Assembly: GCA_014904845.1 (NCBI GenBank)
Contig: MU119342.1
Location: 62,001-126,000, forward strand
From: Acephala macrosclerotiorum
Lineage: Eukaryota > Ascomycota > Leotiomycetes > Helotiales > Mollisiaceae
Direction of reading: 5' to 3'
Length of the DNA stretch: 64,000 nucleotides
Below, piece after piece: positions 10,214 to 20,984 of the stretch. Numbering within the stretch: the first letter of the stretch is position 1; each line of letters begins with the position of its first letter. The translations under genes and the position numbers were made by a program. The notes beneath the pieces were generated by a model. It did not search any database. It saw nothing but the letters and a program-made list of their open reading frames with translations, and was not told where the DNA came from.

Positions 10214-11215
10214 ACTGTAGCAGGAGTTTCTGCAAGAAGGCTTGAAGCTGTACCACGGTTGAGGACAGACTGTTCGGCCATCCGCAGAAGAAAGAGCCAC
10301 TGTTTAAAGTCTTATAACTTAGCGGTCTGGTTAGGTACCGATGCAAGGTGCTGATAGCAGACACAACCACATACTTAGCCGGGAACCAATTGCAGTGTGA
10401 CACGTTGCGTGCCATGCTACACTTTTTCAGCTTTATCTCAATCTCTTCCTTGAATGTCTTTGGCAGCAATCGAAGCCGCTCGTCGTTTCAACCAGAGCAC
10501 AAACAGTTTGAGGGAAAAACCAGAAGTGAAAAAGTGGAAATGAAAAGCCAGCAATGCAAAGCTGGCAGGCAGCAAGAAGCCGGAAGTGGCTGGCTGCCAC
10601 ATTTTGCCAGTCGGGGGATGTCGGGAAACGGGATCTTCCGGCAAGGTCCGCCCTAACCCAGCCACACGGCTTCGCATTCACAAACTAGCAGCCACAGGTT
10701 TTACGTTATTAATATAATTAATTTTACCGAGATTACTGTAACCACGACGCAGCTAAGTGGGGTCATTGCTCGCTTAATTCCAGGAGGTATCAACCCATGT
10801 GGCGACGTCGTATGACAGGGCACGCCTTGGCTGCCACAAAGTGGCAATAGCATTTCCGTGTTATTAGAGGACCTGGACGTCCATATTTAATCCTTTTATA
10901 TGTTTAGATAGTGAAACTTTTTAATGGTGGGGTTGAAAGTCGAGTGGTCTGATTATAGGGTAAAAGGAGGCTCTCTGTGTATCCAACGGGGCGGCGATGA
11001 CACGATAATATTTTTTGGAACTAGTGGGTTAGGAGTGCTTAGGGGAAGCATGTAATTCACTGGATTCGAAATAAATAGAAATTTTAACGAGTTCACAGAT
11101 TTTAAGTCGCTTGAACTTGAAGTACCTACATTTTGTTTCGTTACGGGGTGCGTTTCGGCACGTAGGGACAGACGTTACCTTATTACTCAAAACTGAGCCC
11201 TTCTGTTGACACATC
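10214..11215. other. Intergenic, with dispersed repeat copy 2 near the right side
   Basis: AT-rich from 10690. Several short hairpins (for example TGCCACAAAGTGGCA near 10838-10852) occur. No supported gene beyond a possible 5' exon of the preceding gene near 10300-10470. Confidence 0.35.
11096..11178 (-). repeat. Dispersed repeat family A, copy 2 (inverted)
   Basis: On the minus strand it reads TAACGTCTGTCCCTACGTGC, continues with the CGAAACGCACCCCGTAACG core, and extends further than copy 1 into TAGGTACTT and CTTAAAATCTGT. The extension is shared with copy 3 at 26.8 kb. Confidence 0.7.
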
Positions 11216-12156
11216 ATGGACCTCCAATCCTTCTCACTATTCAATCAGCTTCCATGTGAGATTCGGATGACGATCTGGTTTTATGCGATGATACCGGCCA
11301 CGGTATATGCGACACCTGTTCCGAACGAAAATCCCAGAAACCTGAGAAACCCATGTTTGTTACGAGTGTGCCGTGAATCACGCACAGCCTGCTTGCAGCG
11401 ATATCGGCTAGCACCCGATATCGACGATAACGGCAAGACCTATATCAATTTCGATCTGGATACTGTCTATCTTGAGTGGTACGCCTCTCACTCTTACTTG
11501 AACTGGTAGTGCGCCCTCCACTCTTACTTTCCCATGCACGAAATAAAAAGCTGGCCTCAGATTCAATACTTCGCTCTCGATCTAGAGTGGCTCTCCAAAT
11601 TTGGACTGGGTCGCCTTTTGTTCAGGCTCGATAGGTGCCTAAAGCTTCGGAAAGTTTCTTTTGTGGTCAAATCTACCACAGTAGACGAGGAGCATGAAGT
11701 CGACATAACAAACACCATCGCGAAATACGAAGACATGAAGCGCACAGATCGACAGCTTTATGTTGAGCAGTTTGGTACGACCGACCTCTACAATTTGGAT
11801 TTTAGTAGACAGAGTGAAGCTATCGCCATCCTTTGGGCAGGTAGCCTCTACAGATCTTCCCTCAAAGTGAGATGTCCCGAGATTTCTGTCATCTCTCGGC
11901 CTATAAAAATACAAGAGTAAGTAACTTTGATCCCAGTAACGACTTATATCTGACTATTTTGAATAATAGAGTCACTTTGGACTTTAGTTTTGAGCCGAGC
12001 GCGTTGGATTTGGCTGTATCTTCTCCCAGCCATTCTTTTTGGCATGCTTTGTGTAGTGCTCAGCAATACGTCTCTTTGAAACCCTGTCAAATCCAGATAA
12101 TGATGGTGGATACGCTTTGTGGGGTGCGGGTGGGATGTGGAGGACTGGGTAAATAG
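11216..12156 (+). CDS. 2EXR domain-containing protein, three exons
   Basis: The N-terminus has the 2EXR signature: FSLFNQLPCEIRMTIW followed by LLRVCRESR, a motif found in large families of fungal hypothetical proteins. Exon 1 (11216-11478) ends at TVYLE. Exon 2 starts near 11551 with WPQIQYFALDLEW and ends at 11910. Exon 3 starts near 11964 after a GTAAGT...AATAG intron and ends at 12156 with VTLDFSFEPSALD. The second junction is phase-consistent. The first is less certain because two donors (11479 and 11506) are possible inside a small local duplication of CACTCTTACTT, and the acceptor (AAAAG at 11550) is weak. If it is not spliced, the gene is broken by the stop at 11507-11509. Function is unknown. 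Confidence 0.72.
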
Positions 12157-12316
12157 GTGGTAAAACGACAACTACTTTTTTGTTCTAGATTCAAGACGTT
12201 CAGCTAAGCCAGGTGATATAGCACATGCTGTTGCTAGTATAATTTGTTAAATTGGAAACAGTTTCGAGGAAATGACACATGAAGATTCCATCTTTGGCAG
12301 CTATGATTAACATTAC

Positions 12317-13245
12317 TCATACAAACTCCGGGTGGTTCTGTACAAGCTGCTGTGTCCAGTGCTGAGTCACGCTGTCCCAAATCCTTTTTTCCCGATCGTC
12401 CCCACCAATAGTTGCCCGCCAATAGCTTAGCCTCTTCAAATATTCCATCCATGTAGGCTCGAATGTAGGTACAGTCTCGTATAGTAAAGCCATCATAGAA
12501 TACGCAAAATATATGAACGAGAGCATGTGTTCAAGCGAATTGGGCAGATGGCTTCGAAGCAGCTGTAGAAAGGAATGTATCCCATGCCGCCACATTCTTT
12601 GGGGCATTGCATACTTTGATGCCAGTTCCCGTAAGTCTGGCGTCGCTGAAGGATGTTGAGACGCTAAGAAAAAGTCGTGGTGCTCGTAAAGCAAGGTTTT
12701 GTGGAGAGCGATGAGAGCTTGCCATTTGCTGTTGTTTAATGTTCCTGGCTCCATCGACTCAACTTGCTTAAGAGCAGCTTGTTTCTTATCGATCTCGATG
12801 CACCCCGCTTCCACTACAATAAGCCCCGCGTAGATCCCTTCCACTTCAGCAACAAGTTGTTCTTGTAATAGCGGCCTCACTCCAGGCTCTGGCAAAAGCG
12901 TGTCGCAGTTCTCGCTGTGAAGCGGGGATGGAGCGTCCGACTTATGAAAGTATGGGGAGAGAGTGTGGACCAAGGCATCTCCTTCAGCCTCAGAACTCTT
13001 CATGGTGATTGGAATCGCTGAGACTGGTGGGGGATCAAAGATAGTGCAATGTGAAATTAGCCTTAGACTGAATCGTTATATGCTATGCTCTCACCTAGAA
13101 AGATCGCCACGTCCAGAAGTGGAATGGTAAATGGTGCTTGGTTGGTGCATGCTCCGAAAGTGACGAGAACTGCGGCACAATCGGCTTCTATGTAAGCCAA
13201 AATTGCCGACTTTTGTCTAGAATCAGTGTAGCATTTGGTCATCAC
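12317..13245 (-). CDS. EST1-like (telomerase-activating-protein type) DNA/RNA-binding domain fragment
   Basis: The segment LPEPGVRPLLQEQLVAEVEG, GIYAGLIVVEAGCIEID, WQALIALHKTLLYEHHDFFL, SKYAMPQRMWRHGIHSFLQL and SLEHMLSFIYFAYSMMALLY matches a common fungal family carrying the EST1-type alpha-helical repeat domain. The solid coding block is 13003-12317. An upstream exon 13245-13095 joins in phase across a 71-nt intron (GTGAGA...CACCAG), giving 285 aa, but I cannot confirm that it belongs. Full members continue well past this point (an HHLAILARP-type helix follows). Here the frame ends soon after VTQHWTQQL, so the gene is 3'-truncated or has a further intron at a GTATGA donor just before the stop. 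It is probably a decayed copy. Confidence 0.68.
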
Positions 13246-13897
13246 GAATCAGAGCTTGTAAAAACGGCCGCTGCTATAATCATGCCAATAGGCAATCACC
13301 CATCCTATTATTCGAGAACTACAAATAACTCAAATTCCTAATAAAGACGTACAATATCGCTCCGAAAGCTCGTGGTCGCGTGAAGCGAGCCCCTGAATTT
13401 AGCGACCCTGCAAGTTCGCCTCCAGTTTATCATTCTATAATGAAATTTAACGGTGCAATTGGATTGGGAACAGCTGAGCGTGTTCATCTGCGGATCTGGG
13501 TTCCTTGGTTACGGCCGGGTACGAGACGCTGGGTGGTACATTATTCTGTTGCCGTACACTGGTTATCGGGCAGCAGCCTCTGAGCCAAAATTTTGCGCCG
13601 CTCGGATTCGTGGAATTAGCCGAGTGGGAGACACTGCTCTCTGTAGAAAGCTATGCTAGAAGTCTTCAGTACACATGTTGCGAGAAGGCGCAAGAGTGAT
13701 ACCTGGATAAAAGGTTCCAGCGAGTCAGAAGATGGTAGCCTCAAAAAATCGAGTGCCTCGCTCGACCATAAGGAGGTACAATCATCTGCCATCATAAATG
13801 CGAGTATCTCCGAAATGAATGCCGAGTTGTTATTTTGGTCCACCCTTAATAGTGCATCCGTTTTGTGGTAGCCAATCTCAGGAACTAACCCAACTGT
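13246..13897. other. Intergenic, nothing recognised
   Basis: Several short open frames on both strands; none shows coding-like composition or a family motif. Confidence 0.4.
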
Positions 13898-14496
13898 TTA
13901 GCAAAGAGATGCTTGGCTCAAGGTAGTCGTACCAAGCTTTATTTGGCCCATTACTGACAATCGGACACTGTCGATTTGAATCTCTTGGGCCGGAAACGTC
14001 TCTAGCAGATAAGACATTGCTTCTAGGACGCATCTAGTTACCGTTGCAATCTCCCACTCTTCCGGGGGGAGTAATTGGAATCCAAGATCTAGCAGAGATA
14101 CATCGAGATACTCGCCGACGACGTACAAACGCTCTCCGAAAAAATAAATCTCATTAATGCTGGCCACATTAGGGTGCTGCACCTGACTGAACAATTCCAG
14201 TACTTGTAGTGGCGCCGTTGAATATGATTCGCGTACAATGCCGAGCTCCCACCGTTTCTTTCGGTGGCATGCGAGGTAGCCCTCATCTGGTTGAATTTGC
14301 TTGATGAAGATATAGTCTGCCTTGGGATCTTTGAAGTGAACCCGCACGAGGCATCTAGTGCTAGGCATCCTGCAATATATCTGTTTCGTGATTTTAACGA
14401 GGATTCCACGGGCTTTTTGATATCCTCAGACAGCATTGAATCAAAATTGTTGCCACAATTGATGTCCGCCACCACTTCCGGCGTTGATAAATCCAA
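13898..14496 (-). CDS. Protein-kinase-like fragment (degenerate), 184 aa, one intron
   Basis: Exon 1 (14496-14399) and exon 2 (14354-13898) join across a 44-nt intron (GTTAAA...CACTAG) in phase. The product resembles the N-lobe and hinge of a group of fungal kinase-like proteins: DYIFIKQIQPDEG, LELFSQVQHPNVASINEIYF, RLYVVGEYLDVSLLDL. There is no glycine loop of the usual form. The HRD and DFG segments are absent, because the frame ends soon after the IDSVRLSVMGQIKLG position that would correspond to a non-catalytic loop. It is therefore either a pseudokinase fragment or a truncated gene. The intron acceptor is plausible but not the only possibility. Confidence 0.55.
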
Positions 14497-14621
14497 TAGG
14501 GGCTATATGGAAAGGAAAACGGGACTACCGAGGCATTGGGTTGTGCCCATAGGGGACTACATCAAGGCTCTCTCTACTGCATCCTGGCTCGACATCGAGT
14601 TGGACAAATTCGGAGAACGTC

Positions 14622-14984
14622 ATGGACCGGAAGCCTCATCCAATCGCAACTCCCAATCCGCGACCAACCTCGAGCGTCTACAGCGATGATGGATCAATCA
14701 TGGCTAGTTTAATGCGCAACGTGGCCGAGGAGATTAGACTTCAAGAGTACCAGACCATCGCGACATATATGAGGGAAAATCAGCAGTTGGCGGAGGAGGC
14801 CGAAAGATATAGAATTGCTTGGAACCAAACGATTAAATTTCTAAATCAAGCCATTTGTTCTATCACGTCGATACATAGGGCTCTTGCAAGTATGGATTCA
14901 AATGTAACAAAGGCAGAAAAGGATTGGCTAGCATTCTGGGGTATCTACAAAGAGCGGCCAGGACAACACCCGGCATTCCTTTAA
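14622..14984 (+). CDS. Small coiled-coil hypothetical protein, 120 aa
   Basis: A single open frame from ATG to TAA. A short Pro/Ser-rich N-terminus precedes a long helical segment (RNVAEEIRLQEYQTIATYMR, ENQQLAEEAERYRIAW) predicted to form a coiled coil, ending before a Trp-rich tail (KDWLAFWGIYKERP). No known family is recognised. The gene is the first of a run of small helical genes reaching to 17.7 kb. It is convergent with the next gene and their stop codons overlap by 4 bp (14981-14984). Confidence 0.6.
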   Translation: MDRKPHPIATPNPRPTSSVYSDDGSIMASLMRNVAEEIRLQEYQTIATYMRENQQLAEEAERYRIAWNQTIKFLNQAICSITSIHRALASMDSNVTKAEKDWLAFWGIYKERPGQHPAFL

Positions 14985-15867
14985 GCACTGCTAGGGAAGA
15001 ATGACTCCATATTGAGGTTATCATAAGAAAATTCTTGGGAGTACGGCTCCCCGGTCTGCGAGGGAGGTATGGCGTAGGAATTTCCCGCCTGTGCGTGTTG
15101 AGGTGGATTTGAGGCCTGATAGCTAGGAAGATTTGGACCGTGGGCGAAGTTAGGCTGTTGGGGAGTACTCGACGGTGGATTCGTCGGCGCTGAACCCTGG
15201 CTGAGAGAGCTGGTAAGGGTCCCGAGTATGTTCTTGCCCCAATCATTGAATCTGCCAAGAGTGTTCTTCATCTCCTGTAAATCCCCAGCGGTTGTCCTAC
15301 ATTTGACCAGTTAGACAAACGTAGTGTAGGAGAATGGTACAATTACTGTTGCATGGCTTCGAATCTGCACAAACGGATTAGACCTCGAAGTCCCAAAAGG
15401 AACATCTTACCGACTAAGGATCTCATCTAGCTTCACGTTGGCGCTTGCTTGTGCCTCCATCCTGTGAAAGATGAGCCGCGTATCGCGTATCTGGCCTAGG
15501 ACTCTCACATCCTGTTCAGCTTCAGATTCATTGCAGAAATTTCCTCTGTAATCTGCTGCGGGTCCAGTAGACGAGAGCTGGGATTCCTGCCCGGTCGAGT
15601 TCGAGCATGACTGTTTTGTCGCTGCTGACTGGCGAATGGAGAATATACTGGCTGGCTAAGCTGAGGTGGGGTCTGAGATTCTGGTGGCACAGGTCTCTGC
15701 AGAGTCTGCGGCTGTGGTGGCTGCGGTTGAGGGCATTCAGTCTGCTCTGGCGTCGGGTAGGGATAAGGATACTCGACTGGACGTTGAGCGTCTGCGGGTT
15801 GGGAGGCCCTCCACGCACGATAGAATGCGACGAGATCAGGGGAGATTGGAGGCGCGGCTCCCGACAT
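14981..15867 (-). CDS. Pro/Gln-rich hypothetical protein, 247 aa, four exons
   Basis: Four exons keep one frame: 15867-15509, 15461-15411, 15364-15347 and 15296-14981. The introns are 47, 46 and 50 nt, each with a good GT donor and an AG acceptor (CACAG, TGCAG, TGTAG), and all junctions are phase 2. The N-terminus (MSGAAPPISPDLVAFYRAW) precedes a Pro/Gln-rich low-complexity stretch, then a short helix (ITEEISAMNLKLNRM, then MEAQASANVKLDEILSR) and another Ser/Pro/Gln-rich tail. The 18-nt third exon is very small. The regular structure argues for a real, expressed gene, although no domain is known. Low-complexity Pro/Gln proteins of this kind are often nuclear or RNA-associated; this is only a guess. 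Confidence 0.7.
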
Positions 15868-16340
15868 GTTGGTGTTAAGATGAAGATGTGCGCTGGATAT
15901 GGACGTGGAAAAGCTGTTGCAGGGCCGCAGATTCCTACGTCTTATACGCTACTTCTGCTCTAACAAGCTGCTCCGGCTCGCATTGGGTTCGCGTCCAGAA
16001 TTCACCCAAACCCCTAAGACCAGATACGGAGTGGTGTAGGGGGGCACAATTTGGCCGTTCTCGCCAGGCAAATAAGGTTAAGCGCTGATTACTCGACCTC
16101 AATTCTGGCTAGGGACCGCTGTGGTTCCAAGACGACAAAGAGAGTCTCCGTGAACCATTTCCCGCGCCTGTCCCGGCTCTAGGACGGCCAGAATTGATTT
16201 CCAGAAGCTCATCTCTTATCATTTTGTATTGCATTTCCCTCGCACATAAATCGCAGCTTGTCCTCTGCGCAAGTGACTATCATATCATACTGCTCGAGCA
16301 AACAGCAAGCAGTATAGACACGACACTCACGCGTTCGAAT
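15868..16340. other. Divergent promoter region
   Basis: Lies between two divergent small genes (14981-15867 minus and 16341-17153 plus). No clear TATA box or other site identified. Confidence 0.4.
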
Positions 16341-17153
16341 ATGGAAGCCCTCGAGACTCCTTTGCTGCATGGCACATACCAGCCGCCACTGCCGCCTCTA
16401 GATGAGGTCAGTCACCCTTGCTTCTTGAGACCAGATTTCTGACGTGCCCAGGTCTCAGTACTGAAGACAAAGTTTCGTGAAACTGCGAGCGAGCTCGAAA
16501 CTGCGAGGCGAATGCTCTATGACTGTCAGATCTACTATCGATCAGAGGTCGAAAGAGGTAGGGCGTTCCAAAGCGGCCTGAACTTGCAGCGACAGCTTGT
16601 CAACGATCTTCGCAGCCGCTACCATAACTTGTATGCCGAACAAGATCGCGTTAATGCTAAGCTCAGGCACCAACTTCGGATTGCTGAGCAGGCCATCGAG
16701 AGCCAGCAACAAGAGCTTGCACGATACGCTACCCTTCCTCAGATGGAGCAGCCGGAGATCTCACGCCCCGACCGACCTCAGTACATGTCTCGCGGTGTCG
16801 ACTTCGTCATGGAAGGAGGCGACATTCAACATGGGATTGGCCCCGCTTCGGAGACACAGCTCAACTACAGTGCTGGGGACGGGCAGACGTCAGCCAACAT
16901 CCAAAATGCACCATTCCTGGCGACTGAACTCTCAACATCGGCTGCGAGGGAATTCACACCATTCCCAGCGACTGAATTTCCAACATCGGTTGTGGGGGGA
17001 AGCACACCATTCCCAGCAACTGAATTTCCAACATCGGCTGTGAGGGATGAGCCGTTATCTGGAGCGCCTGTTTCCGAAGGCCAGGGTCAAAAGAGGGGTT
17101 CAGACGGCCAAGGAAATCCCCCAGCAAAGAAGCAGCGGAGATCAAAGCAATAG
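16341..17153 (+). CDS. Coiled-coil protein with tandem C-terminal repeats and basic tail, 255 aa, one intron
   Basis: Exon 1 (16341-16406) and exon 2 (16452-17153) join in frame across a 45-nt intron (GTCAGT...CCCAG). Residues about 25-120 form a long coiled coil (KFRETASELETARRMLYD and LRSRYHNLYAEQDRVNAKL). Three tandem repeats of about 16 residues based on TPFPATEFPTS occur near 190-235, encoded by 48-bp DNA repeats at roughly 16905-17045. The C-terminus PPAKKQRRSKQ is a good monopartite nuclear localisation signal. No known family. Together with its neighbours it suggests a local family of small nuclear coiled-coil proteins. Confidence 0.72.
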
Positions 17154-17340
17154 TGAGCGTGATTTTGCGGGCTATGAACCGGATCTGTATTTCGTTCTTG
17201 TCAAGGTAGCCAAATGTAACCCTGTTTTCGTTATGATGGTTCGCTTGGGTGAGCTGTAATTGGCTGCATGCCAGTGCCTGCAGTAACATGAAGCCTTCCC
17301 ACCCTATTTATCTGCCGTGCCAACCTCACATCGTGGGGTG

Positions 17341-17706
17341 ATGACTTCGACAATCTATAATTACAAAGGGAAGATGAGTGAAGATCGAAATCGCCAGCCC
17401 TCAAGCGGGCCTCCTCCACTCTGCCCAGTTGATCTCGTTATCAAGCAACATTGTGGATCATCTTCTGCAATCGAGGCGACTCAAGAAAGGTTACAAGCGT
17501 CGAAGAAGACTCAGATGCCGAGTCTGTCCGAGAGAATAGAGCAATTACAACGGGAGAATAGTGCGTTGAAGTACGAAGTGGCGTACTACAGGGCAATGGA
17601 AAGTCCAAGAATTGAGTTTGTCGACAAGATGAGGAGGGTCGACCGAGACTTTCGAAGGGCGCTAGCCACATTGGGTGAGAGTCAACGACGAGTCGATCGC
17701 GAATAG
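17341..17706 (+). CDS. Small coiled-coil hypothetical protein
   Basis: The frame is open from 17317 (GTG); the first ATGs are at 17341 and, 11 codons on, at the MSEDRN start. After a Pro/Ser-rich N-terminus a leucine-zipper-like helix appears (LSERIEQLQRENSALKYEV), then a basic segment (KMRRVDRDFRRAL). The arrangement recalls the coiled-coil half of bZIP proteins but without a typical basic region in front of it. It is close in size and character to the genes at 14.6 and 16.3 kb. No intron is needed. Confidence 0.6.
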   Translation: MTSTIYNYKGKMSEDRNRQPSSGPPPLCPVDLVIKQHCGSSSAIEATQERLQASKKTQMPSLSERIEQLQRENSALKYEVAYYRAMESPRIEFVDKMRRVDRDFRRALATLGESQRRVDRE

Positions 17707-18560
17707 TGGGAAGGGCAGGAAGCCAAGTTGGGTCTCTGATGGAGCTATCTGTTACTAGAGACGCGCGCGTATCATCTATCCTTAATTCTTCGTGTGCCGA
17801 TTTAACCTGAGTTGTGATAATGTGACCAACGGTGTTCCTGAAATTTAGCCGTAACTTAATGCGTGACCTCGCTTCCCCAGAAGGCCGCGACCAGGGGGAT
17901 CAAAAAACCAACATCTACGGCACAATCCCTTTCACGCAGTGATCTTATCCAGGGGCTTCATTCACGATTAAGCTCTTGACTAGTGGTAGTTGCACACCGT
18001 ACACATAGAAAGTTACGTATCCACTTTTTCATGTTGGTAGCGTTCCTTGAAGTGATGCTTCGCAGAGACGCAAGAATGGTGACGTCGAGTGTCACAGTCA
18101 GATCAGGGTGGGCAACATCTGGCTCCTCGGATGGCGGAGAGTGACGTCGGGTGTGGCGGTTAAATTAAGAGGTGCATGGGGCAGGGAGAGCAATATCTAG
18201 CTCTTCTGATGGCGGAGGGTGACGTCGGGTGTGGCAGTTAAATTAAGAGGTGCATGGGGCAGGGAGAGCAATATCTAGCTCTTCTGTGGGTGACATCGAG
18301 TGTGAAAGAGGTGCATGAAGGAAGGTGAGCAATTGCTCGCTCCAGATATGGCTACCTCAGTGGCCTGACGAAAATGGAGTTGAGAAGCGGGAATTGGCGC
18401 ATGTCCGTATCCGGCCGCCGCACTCAGTGGTGACGTTCTCAGCACCTCGTAGACGGAGTCTTTACATTCGAAAAATATTGGCTTCTGGATCTTCTCACTC
18501 ACGTCAAAAACATATATGGTTACTTGCCGTCTCTTGCTCGGTAGCCACTTTTGGAGTAAA
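17707..18560. other. Long upstream region of the MADS-like gene, with tandem repeats
   Basis: Contains the tandem array at 18079-18300 described separately. No gene is seen. Confidence 0.5.
18079..18300 (+). repeat. Imperfect tandem repeats with GTGACGTCG boxes upstream of the MADS-like gene
   Basis: Units of 62-78 bp, each beginning GTGACRTCGRGTGT, start near 18079, 18141, 18219 and 18290. The two middle units are almost identical, sharing GGTTAAATTAAGAGGTGC-type sequence and GGGAGAGCAATATCTAGCTC. The repeated TGACGTC core resembles ATF/CREB-type bZIP sites. The array ends about 260 bp before the ATG at 18561. Confidence 0.75.
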
Positions 18561-19506
18561 ATGGCACGAAAAGGACGATACAAACTGACGGCTGACGAGC
18601 GGAAGAAACGGCAAGAGAAGTTTAGGAAGAGGTCAAGAAGCTTGAAGAATAAGGTACGACAACTCGCAGAGCAGACCGACTGCTATGTCGCGTTCATTGC
18701 TATCGACAAGAGTGGGAAGTGCCAAAGCATTCGGTCATCAAACGATCCATCTTGGCCGCCGTCTATCGATGACATGATCGTGAGTGTTTCCCAACGGACC
18801 TCGTCTTGACTGAGAACCTGACGAGCGCTGGCAGGAGCTCTATCCTTCTGGAGATCACGCCTACCTTCCAAAACAGGACTACTCTGCAAAACCTGAAGGT
18901 AGTGTGCACTACTCGAGCGTGATGAATGCTAGTTCAGGCGATGAGACAGAACGGGACACAGTGAATCCTCCGGCTCCAGTGCGGAGGAGAGGCCGACTTC
19001 CACGATGGGATCGTCGCTCAGCGTCCAGGCAGACTCGCCAGCCTGTTACAAGGAAACCTCGGTGCCGGTCCTCGTCGCCAAGTTCTGACGGAAACGAGTC
19101 CGAGTATGAACCACCATCCTCAACCGCACAGCAGAAGTCTGAGGAATGCACCCCAGCAGAAGCCCCAGAGCCAAGACAGACTGAAGACGAGTACTTGCGT
19201 GCTAGCCTGGAAGGGATTCTCACCCTAGAGTCCCTGTCGACGATGCAGGATGGTGAGCGGGAAATATCGGCGACCCTACAGACGGGTGGCGGGGATGAGG
19301 TCATGGGATTGATCGGCGGCGGCGCAGAAGATGTTGAGGTCCTCGGTGGAAATGCAGAAACGATGGACTGGCAAATGGTAGATGTGCTTGATTCGGCGCC
19401 CCATGTCGATGAACCCCCTCCAATTTCTGCCCCTGCCTTCAAGGTGGACCCGATGAGCATCAGGAACATAGTCGAGGGATGGAATCACATTTTTCAGAGT
19501 GGCTGA
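18561..19506 (+). CDS. MADS-box-like regulatory protein, 296 aa, one intron
   Basis: Exon 1 (18561-18779) and exon 2 (18835-19506) join in phase across a 55-nt intron (GTGAGT...GGCAG). Residues about 8-60 match a minimal MADS-box: ERKKRQEKFRKRSRSLKNK corresponds to the basic RQVTFxKRRxGLxKKA helix, and TDCYVAFIAIDKSGKCQ to the beta-sheet part. IRSSNDPSWPPSIDDMIEL follows, resembling the SWPPS segment I recall in short fungal MADS-like proteins. The remaining 220 residues are acidic and Ser/Pro-rich, with one basic patch (RRRGRLPRWDRRSASRQ), and could be an activation region. The DNA-binding residues are more diverged than in SRF or MEF2. The start at 18561 is preferred over the in-frame upstream ATG at 18516 because the MADS region begins directly after it. 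Confidence 0.72.
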
Positions 19507-19873
19507 GGTTTGCTGCGCAGAGTTCTCTATAGTGCGGGCATGTCGGTGTACATATCTGTCGCGGCCTACTGTCTAGCCCCGTAGAAATGATCTGCAGTGC
19601 TAGAATACGCGCCGTTATCGACTTTGTACTAGCAATGTTCCTATTCGTAGCATTACCGCCTATGTGAACACCCGAGCGCTTCTGAGAGGCACAGCACGGA
19701 CCATTCCAACGACACGAAAGTGCAAGGCTCTGCGAACTCTGTTCTCTTAGTCTGCAGGCTATGCTCCAACAAATTTGCTCACTTGAGGATAAACGGTTCT
19801 GTGTTTTCCCAGGTATTTAAAGATTCAAAGTGCCGTGTAATGTAGTACTGTGACTCTCAGACTATAAATCAAA
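19507..19873. other. Intergenic
   Basis: No gene seen; presumably the promoter of the following membrane-protein gene. Confidence 0.4.
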
Positions 19874-20984
19874 ATGAAAGCGATAAATTTCCTTTATGTA
19901 TTCTATCTTGCAAAGGTCGCCATTCAATCCTATGTCTCCTTCGCGTGGCTAGAGAATCGACTGATTGCCACAATCACCTACGCCGCGAGCGTCGCAGTCT
20001 TGTCCGTGGTCCCTCTCTTCCACGTGATCATCCACATGACGAAAAAGGCCCCACTTTCCGACCTCGCAGTCATCATCTACCTCTGCCTCAGGTGAGCACC
20101 CCTTTTCAGAAGATGACACATGAACTAACGCCGCACCCAGCTATATCCTAGCCTTCCTGTGGCACGAGCCTACGAGAGCCGCAAAGCAGCGTGCAAATGG
20201 CATTCTTTCCTTTGCGCTCGTCACGACGAACGACCTGCTCATTCTCATCTTGTTTTGTCTTCACAACCTCGTCCTCTTATTACGGCACAAACAGAACAAA
20301 GACCCAGAGGTAGCAGAAGTACGTCTACCACCGGCGGAGCTGTCCAGGGTGGCAGAGCAGCACTTTCGCCACGAGCCTGCTCCGACGGAGCCCTCTGAAC
20401 GACAAGACGCGACACGATCGCATTCTCTAGGATCGGGGTGTTCATTCAGGACCAATTTCCCACACCCCGGAACGCCGCGAGTTGCAAGCAGTGTAGACAA
20501 TTATGGTGTTGTTGCTGAAGCCTCTATGATGAATGTTCAAAGGATACCTAGAACAGAATCAGAAGATCAAACCTTTCCAACACCAAAAGTCGCCAGTACA
20601 ACTTCGCACGGAATGTCTCATGTCATTCGTCACAGAGATGTTGTAGCCCCACAGCCAGTGCGGCAGATTTTGTTGTCTGACGGACATCCTTTGTTTAAGG
20701 CTCGGCGTGGTGGCGTCAGTTTAGACTCCCCGCTGCTCGTTCACAGTCCTGCGGAGTCTCACACGTCAAAAAGGGCCGTCACATTAGCTGGGGGAGAGGT
20801 TGCAGCGCTACAGCCAGTGCAAATTGCGTTTGATGGCGTACATCCTCTGTATACGGCTCGGAGTGGTAGCATCGTTTGGAGTGGGTCAGATCCCCAGTTG
20901 TCCATTCACAGTCCTGCGGAGTCTCAAGCATCAGAAAGAACCGTCACACTAGGGAGAGAGGCAGCGGTTGGTAACATGTTTTGA
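19874..20984 (+). CDS. Multi-pass membrane protein with repeated cytosolic tail, 353 aa, one intron
   Basis: Exon 1 (19874-20091) and exon 2 (20141-20984) join across a 49-nt intron (GTGAGC...CCCAG) in phase. The first 135 residues contain about four hydrophobic segments (FLYVFYLAKVAIQSYVSF, IATITYAASVAVLSVVPLF, LAVIIYLCLSYILAFLW, LLILILFCLHNLVLLL). The rest is hydrophilic and contains two imperfect repeats of about 55 residues, recognisable by QPV, the D-G-x-H-P-L stretch and VHSPAESHTSKRAVTL versus IHSPAESQASERTVTL. No family is recognised. The next gene on the same strand also encodes a small four-helix membrane protein. Confidence 0.7.

Noticed and set aside
11479..11560. CTCAG at 11556-11560 as the exon 2 acceptor of the 2EXR gene
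   Set aside because: It has a better pyrimidine context than the site chosen, but it puts the downstream exon out of phase with both possible donors.
18561..18779. Reading the MADS-like segment as an ordinary basic bZIP region
   Set aside because: The basic helix is followed by a hydrophobic strand pattern (CYVAFIAIDKSGKC) and an SWPPS block rather than a heptad leucine zipper.
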